A DNA stretch of 64,000 bases from positions 496,001 through 560,000 of the forward strand of contig JBBSEX010000001.1 in the NCBI GenBank assembly GCA_038239345.1, read 5' to 3'. How positions within the stretch are numbered: the first letter of the stretch is position 1; each line of letters begins with the position of its first letter. A program made the translations under genes and the position numbers. This document shows positions 17,580 to 25,452 of this stretch, in pieces. A model generated the notes under the pieces. That model had not been told where the DNA came from. It did not search any database and saw only the letters and a list, made by a program, of their open reading frames with translations. Source of the DNA: JBBSEX01 sp038239345 (GTDB lineage Bacteria > Acidobacteriota > Terriglobia > Bryobacterales > Bryobacteraceae).

Positions 17580-18198
17580 AGAGCAAGTGCTGAGCGAGGT
17601 GCGCGCCGCACTGGGACGCCAACAGGGCCAACCGATTCCGCCGCCGCCTGCCGCGTTGTTGCGCTTTCCGCAAATCAGCTCCGACGATTGCGTGGATCTG
17701 TTTGCGGACGCATTTGCAAAGTTGAACGGGAAGTTTTATCGAAGCACCGCGGCGAAGGAAACGGTGAAGGAAATTCTTGGCGGGCGCGAGGCAGTGGCTT
17801 CGAATGCTTTGATATTGCGCGACCTGGGAATCCTGGAAATCCCCGGTGTGGCGCCGGGAGGTGTCGACGCGGAACAGCTGCGAGCCTTGTGCGCCACGCG
17901 GACCGTGGGCATCACCGGCGCCGATTACGTGATCGCCGACACAGGTTCGCTTGTGCTGCTGTCGTCAGCCCAAGAGGCGCGGATGATCTCGCTGCTTCCG
18001 CCGGTTCACATCGCTGTCGTGGCACGCTCACGCTTCGTGTCGAACCTTAATCAGCTTCTGACGATCCTTGCCAAGCCGGCGGAACAAACCAGCGCCATGG
18101 TGTTCATCACGGGTCCTAGCCGCACCGCCGACATCGAGCAAATATTGATCCAGGGCGTCCACGGGCCTGGCGAGATTCACGTTGTACTCGGCGATTAG
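17572..18198 (+). CDS. lutC: Lactate utilisation protein LutC
   Basis: Third LutABC component, 208 residues, a LUD-domain protein. Visible motifs are GITGADYVIADTGSLVLLSS (about residues 111-130), LLPPVHIAVV and the closing TGPSRTADIEQILIQGVHGPGEIHVVL typical of LutC. The ATG at 17572 overlaps the lutB stop; earlier in-frame starts lie inside lutB. The gene shares four bases at its end with the small minus-strand gene at 18195. All three lut genes appear intact. Confidence 0.94.
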   Translation: MSKEQVLSEVRAALGRQQGQPIPPPPAALLRFPQISSDDCVDLFADAFAKLNGKFYRSTAAKETVKEILGGREAVASNALILRDLGILEIPGVAPGGVDAEQLRALCATRTVGITGADYVIADTGSLVLLSSAQEARMISLLPPVHIAVVARSRFVSNLNQLLTILAKPAEQTSAMVFITGPSRTADIEQILIQGVHGPGEIHVVLGD

Positions 18199-18386
18199 TC
18201 TCCGACTTTGGCGCGAATGGTAAGGTCGAGCGCTTTTTCGGCATCGGTCAAAGAATCGATTGCCTTACGGAACACGCTGAGACAATCGACTCCATCGGTC
18301 ACCTCCGACGCAATCCGGCCTTGTTCAAACGCTTCCATATCGCGCTTCAACATTTCGATTGCAGATCGCAAGGTTAATGCATCCAT
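18195..18386 (-). CDS. Small protein of unknown function
   Basis: Short frame of 63 residues from the ATG at 18386 (MDALTLRSAIEMLKR...TIRAKVGD), rich in charged and leucine residues and probably helical. A longer version from 18425 adds 13 residues but would begin inside the promoter of the divergent gene. Neither start has a well-spaced ribosome binding site. GGGAG lies too far upstream of the shorter start. I do not recognise the family. It is convergent with lutC, overlapping it by four bases, so it could also be a chance frame. Confidence 0.45.
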   Translation of the reverse strand: MDALTLRSAIEMLKRDMEAFEQGRIASEVTDGVDCLSVFRKAIDSLTDAEKALDLTIRAKVGD

Positions 18387-18424
18387 GGCCGCATGATAGC
18401 GCGTTATTTCTCCCAGAAAAGACA

Positions 18425-18430
18425 TATAAT
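18425..18430 (+). promoter_or_regulatory. Candidate -10 box (TATAAT), near-leaderless
   Basis: A perfect TATAAT ends 11 bases before the ATG at 18442, so the transcript would have a leader of only a few bases. The flanking sequence is very AT-rich compared with its surroundings. No clear -35 was found. Confidence 0.45.
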
Positions 18431-18441
18431 AGAACATATAT

Positions 18442-19242
18442 ATGCCTGCAACTTCCCTTTGGTTGCTGGCAGCCATCGTAACCGGGCCGATCTGGGCCGA
18501 TACGAGTGGCAACCGTGAGGCGCAGTCTTACTCGGCCGCCAGCATAGTCAACGCCGCCGATAATCTACCAGGTCCGCTAGCTCCGAATACCTTCGCATCC
18601 ATTTATGGCGCGAACCTGGCATTTGTCACTCGAGCCGTCAAGGGCGAGGATATTTCCGGCGGGTTTCTCCCGACCGTTCTTCCTGGCACTGGATTGCGCG
18701 TGCTGATCAACAACTACCCGGCGAACATGTATTATGTTTCGCCAACTCAAATCAATGTCCTGATCCCGGCTATTCTTATACCCGGTCCGGCGCAAATTCA
18801 ACTCGTTTTGAATGCCCAGGCCGGGCCGGTGGTGACGGTTACGCTCGCCGCCGCGTCCCCCGCTCTGTTCGAGCTCGATCAGCAAACCGTGGTTGCCACT
18901 CGTCCCGACGGCAGCGTCGTTACGCAGGATAACCCTGCTCATCGGGGGGAGTGGGTGATCTTGTACGCCACTGGATTAGGCACAACCGTGCCACCGGCGG
19001 GCTATGGAGAAATCGCCACCAGCGCCGCTCCTCTGAAGAGTATGGCGACGTTTCAGGTGCTGCTGGACGGCGTGGCGGTGGACCCGTCACGCATCCCCTA
19101 TGCAGGCCTTACACCGGGGTTCGCCGGACTCTATCAGGTGAATCTACTGCTGCCCGACGATGTGGGTCCAAACCCCGAGGTCCGCTTGATTACCGGCGAT
19201 CCCATCAGCCCGGAAGGAATCCATATACCAGTCCAGCCCTAA
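18442..19242 (+). CDS. Secreted stand-alone TIGR03437 domain protein
   Basis: Exported 266-residue protein consisting of a signal peptide (about 1-20, ending PIWADT) and a single TIGR03437 domain. Visible motifs are SIVNAADNLPGPLAPNTFASIYG, then LINNYPANMYYVSPTQINVLIPA, VILYATGLGTTVPPAGYGE, and GLTPGFAGLYQVNLLLPDDV. It shows the domain without a fused partner, useful for defining its boundaries. Function is unknown. A TATAAT box immediately upstream suggests its own promoter. Confidence 0.85.
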   Translation: MPATSLWLLAAIVTGPIWADTSGNREAQSYSAASIVNAADNLPGPLAPNTFASIYGANLAFVTRAVKGEDISGGFLPTVLPGTGLRVLINNYPANMYYVSPTQINVLIPAILIPGPAQIQLVLNAQAGPVVTVTLAAASPALFELDQQTVVATRPDGSVVTQDNPAHRGEWVILYATGLGTTVPPAGYGEIATSAAPLKSMATFQVLLDGVAVDPSRIPYAGLTPGFAGLYQVNLLLPDDVGPNPEVRLITGDPISPEGIHIPVQP

Positions 19243-19287
19243 AGTTGGGTGATCGTTTCACCAGCCGGATTTCGCCATGACAAGTGT

Positions 19288-20292
19288 ATGACGAACTTAT
19301 CGACGGTGCTTCTGAACGTGATCCTGACTTTAACGCTGGCTTGCTTAGGCGGAATAGTCTGGATGCGTGGGCAATCGCTTGGCAGCGACGGGGCGGTGGG
19401 CTTGTTTCTGATCGTGATACCAGCCTGGTTTCTAACGTGCTTCGCAGTGGTCCTGCTGATCGCGATGGGGCGCTTCCAGTGGGTACCCGGGGGACGTTTG
19501 ACGGCAGCCGTGATGCTGTTTGGACTGGCTGTCTCGGCGGCGGTGGCGATGTGGTTCACCGTCGACAAACACAGCGATTGGTGGGACACACTGGCGGTGA
19601 TTGCGCCGTTCGCCATACTCGCCGGCTGCTTCGCCGCGGTGAACGGCGATGAGGGTTTTCACAGAGTGATCATCGCCATCACCCTGGGAACAGCCTCTCT
19701 TGCCGGCTGGTGTCTAACCGGAACGATGGCGCTCGATTCTATCCGCACCAGTATTTTCGAGTCAGCTCAGAAAGACAAAGCGGACCGCCGGAACGAGGCG
19801 TATCGTCATTCCCAGGCGGATGCGGAAATCAAGCGCTTTCAGGAGATGGAAGTGAGCGGCGGACCTCTGTGGGAATATCTTTCCTGCTCGTATTCGAATA
19901 ACTCCGATCTGCGGAAGCAGTGCCTGGAATCCATCGCCCGGCGGCCAACGCTGCAACAGGATCTTCTCGAAAGCATGGAAGATGACCGTTCGTCTTACGC
20001 GGCGCGCGAATACGCGATGAATATTTATGGCGGGTCGAAGGCAGCGCTGGCTCCGGGGTTCGGGGCAATTCTAGACCGCCTTCTGAAAAAGAAACGCCTG
20101 GAACCAGAGGGCTCGATTATGGGGGTAGAAGGGTCTACGCTGCACGATTGGTTTCTGGTAGCGGGCATGATTCAGGCCGACGGCGGCGATCTGACACCGC
20201 AACTTAAGGCTTGGCGCGCTTACCTGAATTTCCCTGCGGCATGGCGAAGACTTCATACAGCCAATCGACGACATTCTAGAGAAGCACCCTAG
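19288..20292 (+). CDS. Hypothetical membrane protein with soluble C-terminal domain
   Basis: Unrecognised 334-residue protein. The N-terminal 170 residues hold four to five hydrophobic helices (LLNVILTLTLACLGGIVW, FLIVIPAWFLTCFAVVLLIA, LTAAVMLFGLAVSAAVAMW, a pair around 100-150). The C-terminal part is charged and soluble, with QKDKADRRNEAYRHSQADAEI suggesting a coiled coil. Start chosen at ATG 19288, where the first transmembrane helix begins almost at once; an in-frame start 39 bases upstream has no better ribosome binding site. No neighbour indicates a role. Confidence 0.65.
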   Translation: MTNLSTVLLNVILTLTLACLGGIVWMRGQSLGSDGAVGLFLIVIPAWFLTCFAVVLLIAMGRFQWVPGGRLTAAVMLFGLAVSAAVAMWFTVDKHSDWWDTLAVIAPFAILAGCFAAVNGDEGFHRVIIAITLGTASLAGWCLTGTMALDSIRTSIFESAQKDKADRRNEAYRHSQADAEIKRFQEMEVSGGPLWEYLSCSYSNNSDLRKQCLESIARRPTLQQDLLESMEDDRSSYAAREYAMNIYGGSKAALAPGFGAILDRLLKKKRLEPEGSIMGVEGSTLHDWFLVAGMIQADGGDLTPQLKAWRAYLNFPAAWRRLHTANRRHSREAP

Positions 20293-20317
20293 TCCCACAC
20301 GGCGGTTGTAGCGCGCC

Positions 20318-20326
20318 TGTTACAAT
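20318..20326 (+). promoter_or_regulatory. Candidate extended -10 promoter of the ATP-grasp operon, near-leaderless
   Basis: TGTTACAAT is identical to the element before lutA and ends nine bases before the ATG at 20336. TTGTAG at 20306-20311 is too close to be its -35 box. This would drive the three-gene unit 20336-23739. Confidence 0.45.
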
Positions 20327-20335
20327 CACACAAAT

Positions 20336-21796
20336 ATGACGGCAGCGGGGAAACCTCAGTTCTCGACACCGTTTGAAGGCTATGAGCTGGATGGCGCCTA
20401 CGATGAGATGTTCGACGCGAATGGGGTTCCACGGGCTCACTATCGCGGGCTTTTTCGGGCTTTAAGGGAACTGCCGCCGGATGAACTTCGCCGAAGGAAG
20501 CATGCGGCCGATCTTTCGTTCCTTCATCAGGGGATCACGTTTACGGTTTACGGCCGCGACGAAGGCACGGAGCAAATCTTCCCGCATGATTTGATTCCGC
20601 GAATCATCACTGCGCGCGAATGGTCAGTCATCGAGCGCGGGCTGACGCAGCGCATCACCGCCCTAAACCTCTTTCTAAAGGACATTTACCACGAAGGCAA
20701 AATTCTAAATGACGGCGTAGTTCCGCGTGAGATGGTGTACAGCTGCCGGCATTTTCGACGTCAGATGCGAGGGCTCCATGTGCCCCGTGGAATCTACGTA
20801 ACCGTTATCGGAACCGACCTTGTACGCCTGCCGGACGGGCGCTTCGCGGTACTGGAAGACAATCTGCGAGTGCCGAGCGGCGTGTCTTACATGCTCACCA
20901 GCCGCCTGGTGATGAAGCGAATTTTTCCGGCGCTCTTTCAAAAGGCGGGTGTCCGGCCAATCGAACATTATGGCCAGGCGTTGCTCTCTACACTGCGGGA
21001 GCTGGCTCCCGAGGGCCGCCCTGAGCCGACCATCGTACTGCTCTCTCCCGGAGTTTATAATTCGGCATACTTCGAACACGCCTATCTTGCGCGGCAGATG
21101 GGCATACAGCTGGTGGAGGGCCGCGATCTGGTTATTCTGGATAACTTCGCCTACATGCGGACCACCTCTGGACTGAACCGCGTGGATGTAATCTACCGCC
21201 GTATCGATGACGATTTTGTCGATCCCCTGGCCTTCCGAAGCGATTCGATCCTAGGTGTCGCCGGGCTGTTCAACTGTTATCGGGCGGGCAACGTTACGCT
21301 GGCAAATGCCATTGGTACCGGCGTGGCCGACGATAAGGCAATCTACGCCTATGTCCCGAAGATCATCCGCTACTACCTGGACGAAGATCCGATTCTGGAT
21401 AATGTTGAGACATACCTTTTGACCGATCCCGTACAACGCGGCTACGTGCTTCAGAATATGGACAAGCTGGTGATCAAAGCCGTGGGGGAATCGGGTGGGT
21501 ATGGGATGTTGATCGGTCCGCACAGTAGCGCCGAGCAGCGCGAAGAATTCAGCCGGATGATCATTGCAGATCCACGTAACTTTATAGCCCAACCGACCCT
21601 TTCTCTGTCTCGAGCGCCGTGTTTTCTCGATGGCGGCGTGGGTGCCCGGCACGTGGATTTGCGGCCCTACATTTTATTTGGAGAAACAACCACGATCGTA
21701 CCGGGCGGATTGACCCGGGTTGCTTTGCGGAAGGGTTCCCTCGTCGTTAATTCCTCGCAAGGCGGCGGCAGTAAAGACACTTGGGTACTGCACTGA
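20336..21796 (+). CDS. Circularly permuted ATP-grasp type 2 protein (COG2308)
   Basis: Cytosolic ATP-grasp-like enzyme of 486 residues, the usual size. Conserved blocks include FDEMFD-type opening AYDEMFDANGVPRAHY, then VYGRDEGTEQIFPHDLIPRII, VLEDNLRVPSGVSYML (about 177-192) and IKAVGESGGYGMLIGP (about 380-395). These match COG2308 family proteins, which are predicted to form a peptide or amide bond using ATP. It is the first gene of a conserved triad with an alpha-E domain protein and a transglutaminase-like protein. Gene order and 19-base spacing imply one operon. The substrate of such triads is not established. Confidence 0.9.
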   Translation: MTAAGKPQFSTPFEGYELDGAYDEMFDANGVPRAHYRGLFRALRELPPDELRRRKHAADLSFLHQGITFTVYGRDEGTEQIFPHDLIPRIITAREWSVIERGLTQRITALNLFLKDIYHEGKILNDGVVPREMVYSCRHFRRQMRGLHVPRGIYVTVIGTDLVRLPDGRFAVLEDNLRVPSGVSYMLTSRLVMKRIFPALFQKAGVRPIEHYGQALLSTLRELAPEGRPEPTIVLLSPGVYNSAYFEHAYLARQMGIQLVEGRDLVILDNFAYMRTTSGLNRVDVIYRRIDDDFVDPLAFRSDSILGVAGLFNCYRAGNVTLANAIGTGVADDKAIYAYVPKIIRYYLDEDPILDNVETYLLTDPVQRGYVLQNMDKLVIKAVGESGGYGMLIGPHSSAEQREEFSRMIIADPRNFIAQPTLSLSRAPCFLDGGVGARHVDLRPYILFGETTTIVPGGLTRVALRKGSLVVNSSQGGGSKDTWVLH

Positions 21797-21815
21797 CGAC
21801 CGTTAGGGGGGAACC

Positions 21816-22772
21816 ATGATGTTATCCAGAGTTGCCGACAGCCTCTACTGGATGTCTCGCTATCTTGAACGCGCCGAACACACCGCGCGCATGATCGATG
21901 TGCATCTGAACCTGATGCTGGATCAACCGGCCGATGCGACCGACCTTCGCTGGCGCCGGGTGTTAAGCACGCTGGGGCAAGTTTCCGAAGGAACGGAAGC
22001 GGAGGCATACCGGGCGGTGCAAGCGATGGCTTTCGATACCGCAAACCGGTCGTCCATCGTTTCCTGCATTATCGGGGCCCGGGAAAATGCGCGCCAAGTT
22101 CGCGAATTGATCAGCTCCGATATGTGGGAGCAGTTGAACCGCCTGTTCCATGAGGTGAAGCGCAGTGGCATTGAGGATGTCTGGGAATCGCAGCCGCTGG
22201 AGTTTCTACAGGCCATCAAGCAAGGTATTTATCTCTTCCAGGGCATCACCAACTCGACATTGGCGCATGGAGAAGGCTGGCAGTTCATCCGCGCCGGCCG
22301 CTATGTGGAGCGCGCTTATGCCACAGCGATTTTATTGGATGTGCACTTCAAGGAGTTCGCTCCGGGCATTGAAAAACCGCTGGCTTCGGAGCACTTGGAG
22401 TGGGTTGGCCTGTTGCGATCTTGTACGGCCTTCGCCGCCTATTGCCACGTTTACACGGCCGACCTGCGGCCCGATCGCATTGTTGAGTTCCTGTTGCTGA
22501 ACGAGGAGTTTCCACACTCCATTTGTTTCGCCGTTAACAGCCTCCAAGATGCCCTGGAGTCCATCGCCGATATTACTACGATCCGGCGTGGAGCCCGCGT
22601 CAGCAAGCTCGCCGGACGCCTGCGCGCCACACTCAGCTTTGGGCAAATCGACGAGATCATGGCAGGCGGTCTGCATGCTTATCTGGGGGACGTGATGCAT
22701 CAATGCGATCAAATCCACGCTTCCATCCATCACGTTTATATTTCCTACGCCGTCGAAGCGGCACTGGCATAA
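21816..22772 (+). CDS. Alpha-E domain protein (COG2307)
   Basis: All-helical protein of 318 residues. It opens with MLSRVADSLYWMSRYLERAEHTARMIDVHLN, which is diagnostic of the alpha-E family, and has a second matching block FIRAGRYVERAYATAILLDVH near residue 155. The family is found almost only beside circularly permuted ATP-grasp and transglutaminase genes. GGGGG at 21806-21811 may serve the ATG at 21816. One base separates it from the next gene. Biochemical role unknown; a structural partner or co-catalyst of the ATP-grasp enzyme is inferred from the linkage. Confidence 0.9.
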   Translation: MMLSRVADSLYWMSRYLERAEHTARMIDVHLNLMLDQPADATDLRWRRVLSTLGQVSEGTEAEAYRAVQAMAFDTANRSSIVSCIIGARENARQVRELISSDMWEQLNRLFHEVKRSGIEDVWESQPLEFLQAIKQGIYLFQGITNSTLAHGEGWQFIRAGRYVERAYATAILLDVHFKEFAPGIEKPLASEHLEWVGLLRSCTAFAAYCHVYTADLRPDRIVEFLLLNEEFPHSICFAVNSLQDALESIADITTIRRGARVSKLAGRLRATLSFGQIDEIMAGGLHAYLGDVMHQCDQIHASIHHVYISYAVEAALA

Positions 22773-22773
22773 A

Positions 22774-23739
22774 ATGTTTTATTCCATCAAACACTCCACG
22801 CGATTCCGCTATAGCGGCACGGTAAGCGAAAGCATTATGGAGATCCGCAAACGGCCGCGGGCGGAGGGATTTCAGAACTGCCGCAGTTTCGAACTCTTCG
22901 TCAATCCGCGACGCAGGGTACTTTCTTATAAAGATTATCTAGGCAATATGGTCCACCATTTCGACGTCCCGAGCCCGCATCGGCAGTTGCTGATTCGTTC
23001 CGAGGCTCTGGTGGATATGCAGCCCCAACCGCCGTTGCCGGAATCGCTCGATCCGGATTCGTGGCGTGATCTGGATGTACAGATCGCCGGCGGGGACTAT
23101 TGGGAAATGCTGATGCCCAGCCAGTTCGTGCAGCCCACGGAATTACTGGATAAGCTCGCCCGGGAATTGAATGTCGTGCGCCGCGACGATCCGATGTCGT
23201 TGTTTCGCGAATTGAATTACAAGATTTACAACGCCATGGAGTACGTTCCCAAGAGCACGAAAGTGGATTCCCCGATCGACGAGGCATTGCAGAATCGCAA
23301 GGGTGTTTGCCAGGATTTCACGCACATTTTCGCGGCCTTGGGACGCAAACTCGGCGTGCCCTGCCGTTACGTCAGCGGCTATCTTTATCATGAGGGCGAG
23401 GGGAATGAACGATCTTCGGAAAGCGCCACTCACGCCTGGGTGGATGTGCTGCTGCCGGGGTTGGGGTGGGTCGGCTTCGATCCTACGAATAATCAACTGG
23501 CCGGCGAACGCCACATCCGAACCGCGATTGGGCGTGACTATGCGGATGTTCCGCCGACGAAGGGCGTGTTCAAGGGCAGGGCGCAAAGTGAGCTTACGGT
23601 TTCCGTTCGCGTATGCCCAGTGGAAGCGCCAGCGCCGCCGGAGCAGGAACTTTTCAGTACCGAAGAATGGATCACTGAGACCCGGGAAGAGAACGAAGCC
23701 GAGGCGATCCGCCAGCAGCAGCAGCAGCAACAGCAATAA
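22774..23739 (+). CDS. Transglutaminase-like cysteine protease/amidase (COG1305)
   Basis: Papain-fold enzyme of 321 residues. It has the N-terminal bacterial transglutaminase-associated beta domain (YSIKHSTRFRYSGTVSESIME) and a catalytic core with all three triad members: Cys in RKGVCQDFTHIF, His in SATHAWVDV and Asp in VGFDPTNNQ. It is the third member of the ATP-grasp/alpha-E/transglutaminase triad. It ends in an odd charged tail followed by eight glutamines encoded by a CAG/CAA tract (23713-23736). No signal peptide is visible, so it is presumably cytosolic. It probably cuts or forms the amide product of the ATP-grasp partner, an inference. Confidence 0.92.
   Translation: MFYSIKHSTRFRYSGTVSESIMEIRKRPRAEGFQNCRSFELFVNPRRRVLSYKDYLGNMVHHFDVPSPHRQLLIRSEALVDMQPQPPLPESLDPDSWRDLDVQIAGGDYWEMLMPSQFVQPTELLDKLARELNVVRRDDPMSLFRELNYKIYNAMEYVPKSTKVDSPIDEALQNRKGVCQDFTHIFAALGRKLGVPCRYVSGYLYHEGEGNERSSESATHAWVDVLLPGLGWVGFDPTNNQLAGERHIRTAIGRDYADVPPTKGVFKGRAQSELTVSVRVCPVEAPAPPEQELFSTEEWITETREENEAEAIRQQQQQQQQ
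23713..23736 (+). repeat. CAG/CAA tract encoding eight C-terminal glutamines
   Basis: Eight consecutive Gln codons (mainly CAG, with CAA at positions six and eight) end the transglutaminase gene directly before its TAA. Such a tract is prone to slippage, so copy number may vary between strains. Confidence 0.95.
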
Positions 23740-23755
23740 GCTTGCACAGCGAAGT

Positions 23756-24364
23756 CTATTGCCGGCGGCGCCAGGTGGAACCGGCATAAATCAAGTGCTG
23801 GCCAACGTAGTAAGTAACCCAGACAAGCACGTCGCGATGGGGAAGCGGTGTCTTAAATTTTGCAATGGCGATCAATGAATCGGAGATCAGAAACAGGAAT
23901 GCTCCGGCCAGAACCATGGGGTTTTCCATCAGGCCGGCAGTGCACGTCATGGCCGTTAAGGCGCACACGTAGAGCAAAACGGGAATCTTCATCGGGCCTA
24001 AATCGGGAAACAACCAGAGCGTCAACAGAGTGGCTTCCATGGCGATAATCAAGGCAGCGGCGGAGCGGGTACTCTTCGGTTTAGGCGTTCGCTTGCTGAG
24101 ATAGAAAGCGATGTAGATCAGGTGCGCAAGCAGAAAAGCGCTCAAGCCAAAGACGAACATTTGGGGGCTTAAATCGAGTAGTACATCGCCCACCGCGGAC
24201 ATGGCTAAGGCTGCGGCGAGGATGGGAAACCCCTGGCGAAATGCGAGAAAGGCAAGGATGACGATGCTTCCACCTTTAACCGCGACGCTGCCAGGAAAGG
24301 GCCCAGCGAGATAACTGGCAGCCAGTCCGATCGAGAATATTTGCAGTGCGCGTGTGGTAGACAG
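23756..24364 (-). CDS. Lysoplasmalogenase/YhhN family membrane protein with apparent CTG start
   Basis: Integral membrane protein of the YhhN/TMEM86 family, which includes vinyl-ether lysophospholipid hydrolases. The first ATG in frame is at 24202, but the frame stays open 54 codons further and that stretch encodes two more hydrophobic segments (ALQIFSIGLAASYLAGPF, IVILAFLAF) fitting the family's start. No ATG, GTG or TTG occurs there. The best candidate start is CTG at 24364, giving 202 residues, the usual size. On the same strand TGGCATAAT (24380-24372) could be an extended -10 placing transcription close to this codon. Conserved polar motifs seen are SAVGDVLLD and FLISDSLIA. The annotation with a non-canonical start is an inference. 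Confidence 0.7.
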   Translation of the reverse strand: MSTTRALQIFSIGLAASYLAGPFPGSVAVKGGSIVILAFLAFRQGFPILAAALAMSAVGDVLLDLSPQMFVFGLSAFLLAHLIYIAFYLSKRTPKPKSTRSAAALIIAMEATLLTLWLFPDLGPMKIPVLLYVCALTAMTCTAGLMENPMVLAGAFLFLISDSLIAIAKFKTPLPHRDVLVWVTYYVGQHLIYAGSTWRRRQ

Positions 24365-24386
24365 GTCCTTTATTATGCCATTCGGG

Positions 24387-24788
24387 CTAGCCTCCAGCGG
24401 TTGTGATCAGCGCGATGCGCGGAACTCCGGCGCCGCGGGCGCTATCGAGTACGCGAGCCACGTCCTCAAAATTCAATGCTGGCGCGCCTTGCACGAAGAG
24501 CACTCCAGACGGTCGGGATATGAAGATACGCCGGAGGCGGCCTTCCAGATCGGCGAGCTCGACTGGTTGTGAGTTGAGAGCGATGGAACGGTCGTCATGG
24601 ATGGATACAACGACATCCGACGGGGGCGCCTGTTGCGCTTGTGGAGTATCGGGGGCGGGCTGCGGCACGTGAGCCTTAAGACCTTCGGAGTGCTGAGGCT
24701 GAATCACCATGAAAATGATCAGCAGGACAAGCAGCACGTCGATAAGCGGAGTGACATTGATCTGCGCGGAAGCGGATTGCATGGCCAT
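24387..24788 (-). CDS. ExbD/TolR family biopolymer transport protein, orphan
   Basis: Inner-membrane protein of 133 residues: short cytoplasmic start, one transmembrane helix and a periplasmic domain. The diagnostic segment is INVTPLIDVLLVLLIIFMVI (residues 10-29), with the conserved proton-pathway Asp of ExbD/TolR. The C-terminal VQGAPALNFEDVARVLDSARGAGV matches the periplasmic domain. The start at 24788 puts the helix at the normal distance; a longer frame to 24902 overlaps tag. Neither exbB nor tonB is adjacent, which is unusual. A TonB-like domain does occur on the pseudokinase at 29638-30879. Confidence 0.9.
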   Translation of the reverse strand: MAMQSASAQINVTPLIDVLLVLLIIFMVIQPQHSEGLKAHVPQPAPDTPQAQQAPPSDVVVSIHDDRSIALNSQPVELADLEGRLRRIFISRPSGVLFVQGAPALNFEDVARVLDSARGAGVPRIALITTAGG

Positions 24789-24826
24789 GTTGAGATTGGA
24801 CACTGCCGGCGATGGCGAAGTTCCTG

Positions 24827-25381
24827 CTAAAGGGATTTGTAGCGGAAGCAATCCGTCTGATGGTCGTTCACCATGCCCGTCGCCTGCATGTAGGCATAGC
24901 AAATCGTGGATCCAATAAACTTGAATCCGCGGCGGGCGAGATCCTTACTGAGGACATCAGACTCGGGGCTGGTGGCGGGAAGCTCCGCGGTTGCGGTCCA
25001 TCTGTTTTGTTTCGGCTTGCCGCCAACGAAGCGCCAGAGATAGGCGTCGAAACTTCCAAATTCCTTTTGTATGCCCAGGAAAAGTTGGGCGTTGCGGACA
25101 GCGGACGCTACCTTCAGCCGATTGCGAACGATTCCCGCATCATGCAATAACGCGGCAATTTTCGCGGCGTCATAGACGGCGACTTTGGCTGGGTCGAAAT
25201 TGTCGAATACCTTCCGATAATGGTCGCGCTTGCGCAAAATTGTCTCCCACGAAAGACCTGCTTGCGCACCCTCCAGTATCAGGAATTCGAACAGTGCCCG
25301 ATCGTCATGTTGGGGCACTCCCCACTCCGTATCGTGGTAAGTAATCGATAACTCATTTTTGGCCCAGCCGCATCGTGTCAT
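24827..25381 (-). CDS. tag: DNA-3-methyladenine glycosylase I
   Basis: Base-excision repair enzyme that removes 3-methyladenine from alkylated DNA. The 184 residues are standard for Tag. Motifs are RCGWA at residues 3-7 with the zinc Cys, YHDTEWGVPQHDD (15-27), LEGAQAGLSWETILRKR (37-53), and the C-terminal zinc ligands in MVNDHQTDCF. It reads toward exbD, with 38 bases between the two, and is divergent from the sugar isomerase at 25453. No sign of degeneration. Confidence 0.96.
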   Translation of the reverse strand: MTRCGWAKNELSITYHDTEWGVPQHDDRALFEFLILEGAQAGLSWETILRKRDHYRKVFDNFDPAKVAVYDAAKIAALLHDAGIVRNRLKVASAVRNAQLFLGIQKEFGSFDAYLWRFVGGKPKQNRWTATAELPATSPESDVLSKDLARRGFKFIGSTICYAYMQATGMVNDHQTDCFRYKSL

Positions 25382-25452
25382 TTCTTCAGGTAGGTCTGTA
25401 GTCAGGATACAAGGCGGGAAACGCGGCGGCGGACGTGCCAGAATAATCTGTT

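Noticed and set aside
24787..24902. Longer N-terminus for the ExbD protein, starting at 24902
   Set aside because: The extra residues overlap the end of tag and are not hydrophobic or family-like. The start at 24788 puts the transmembrane helix at the usual distance.
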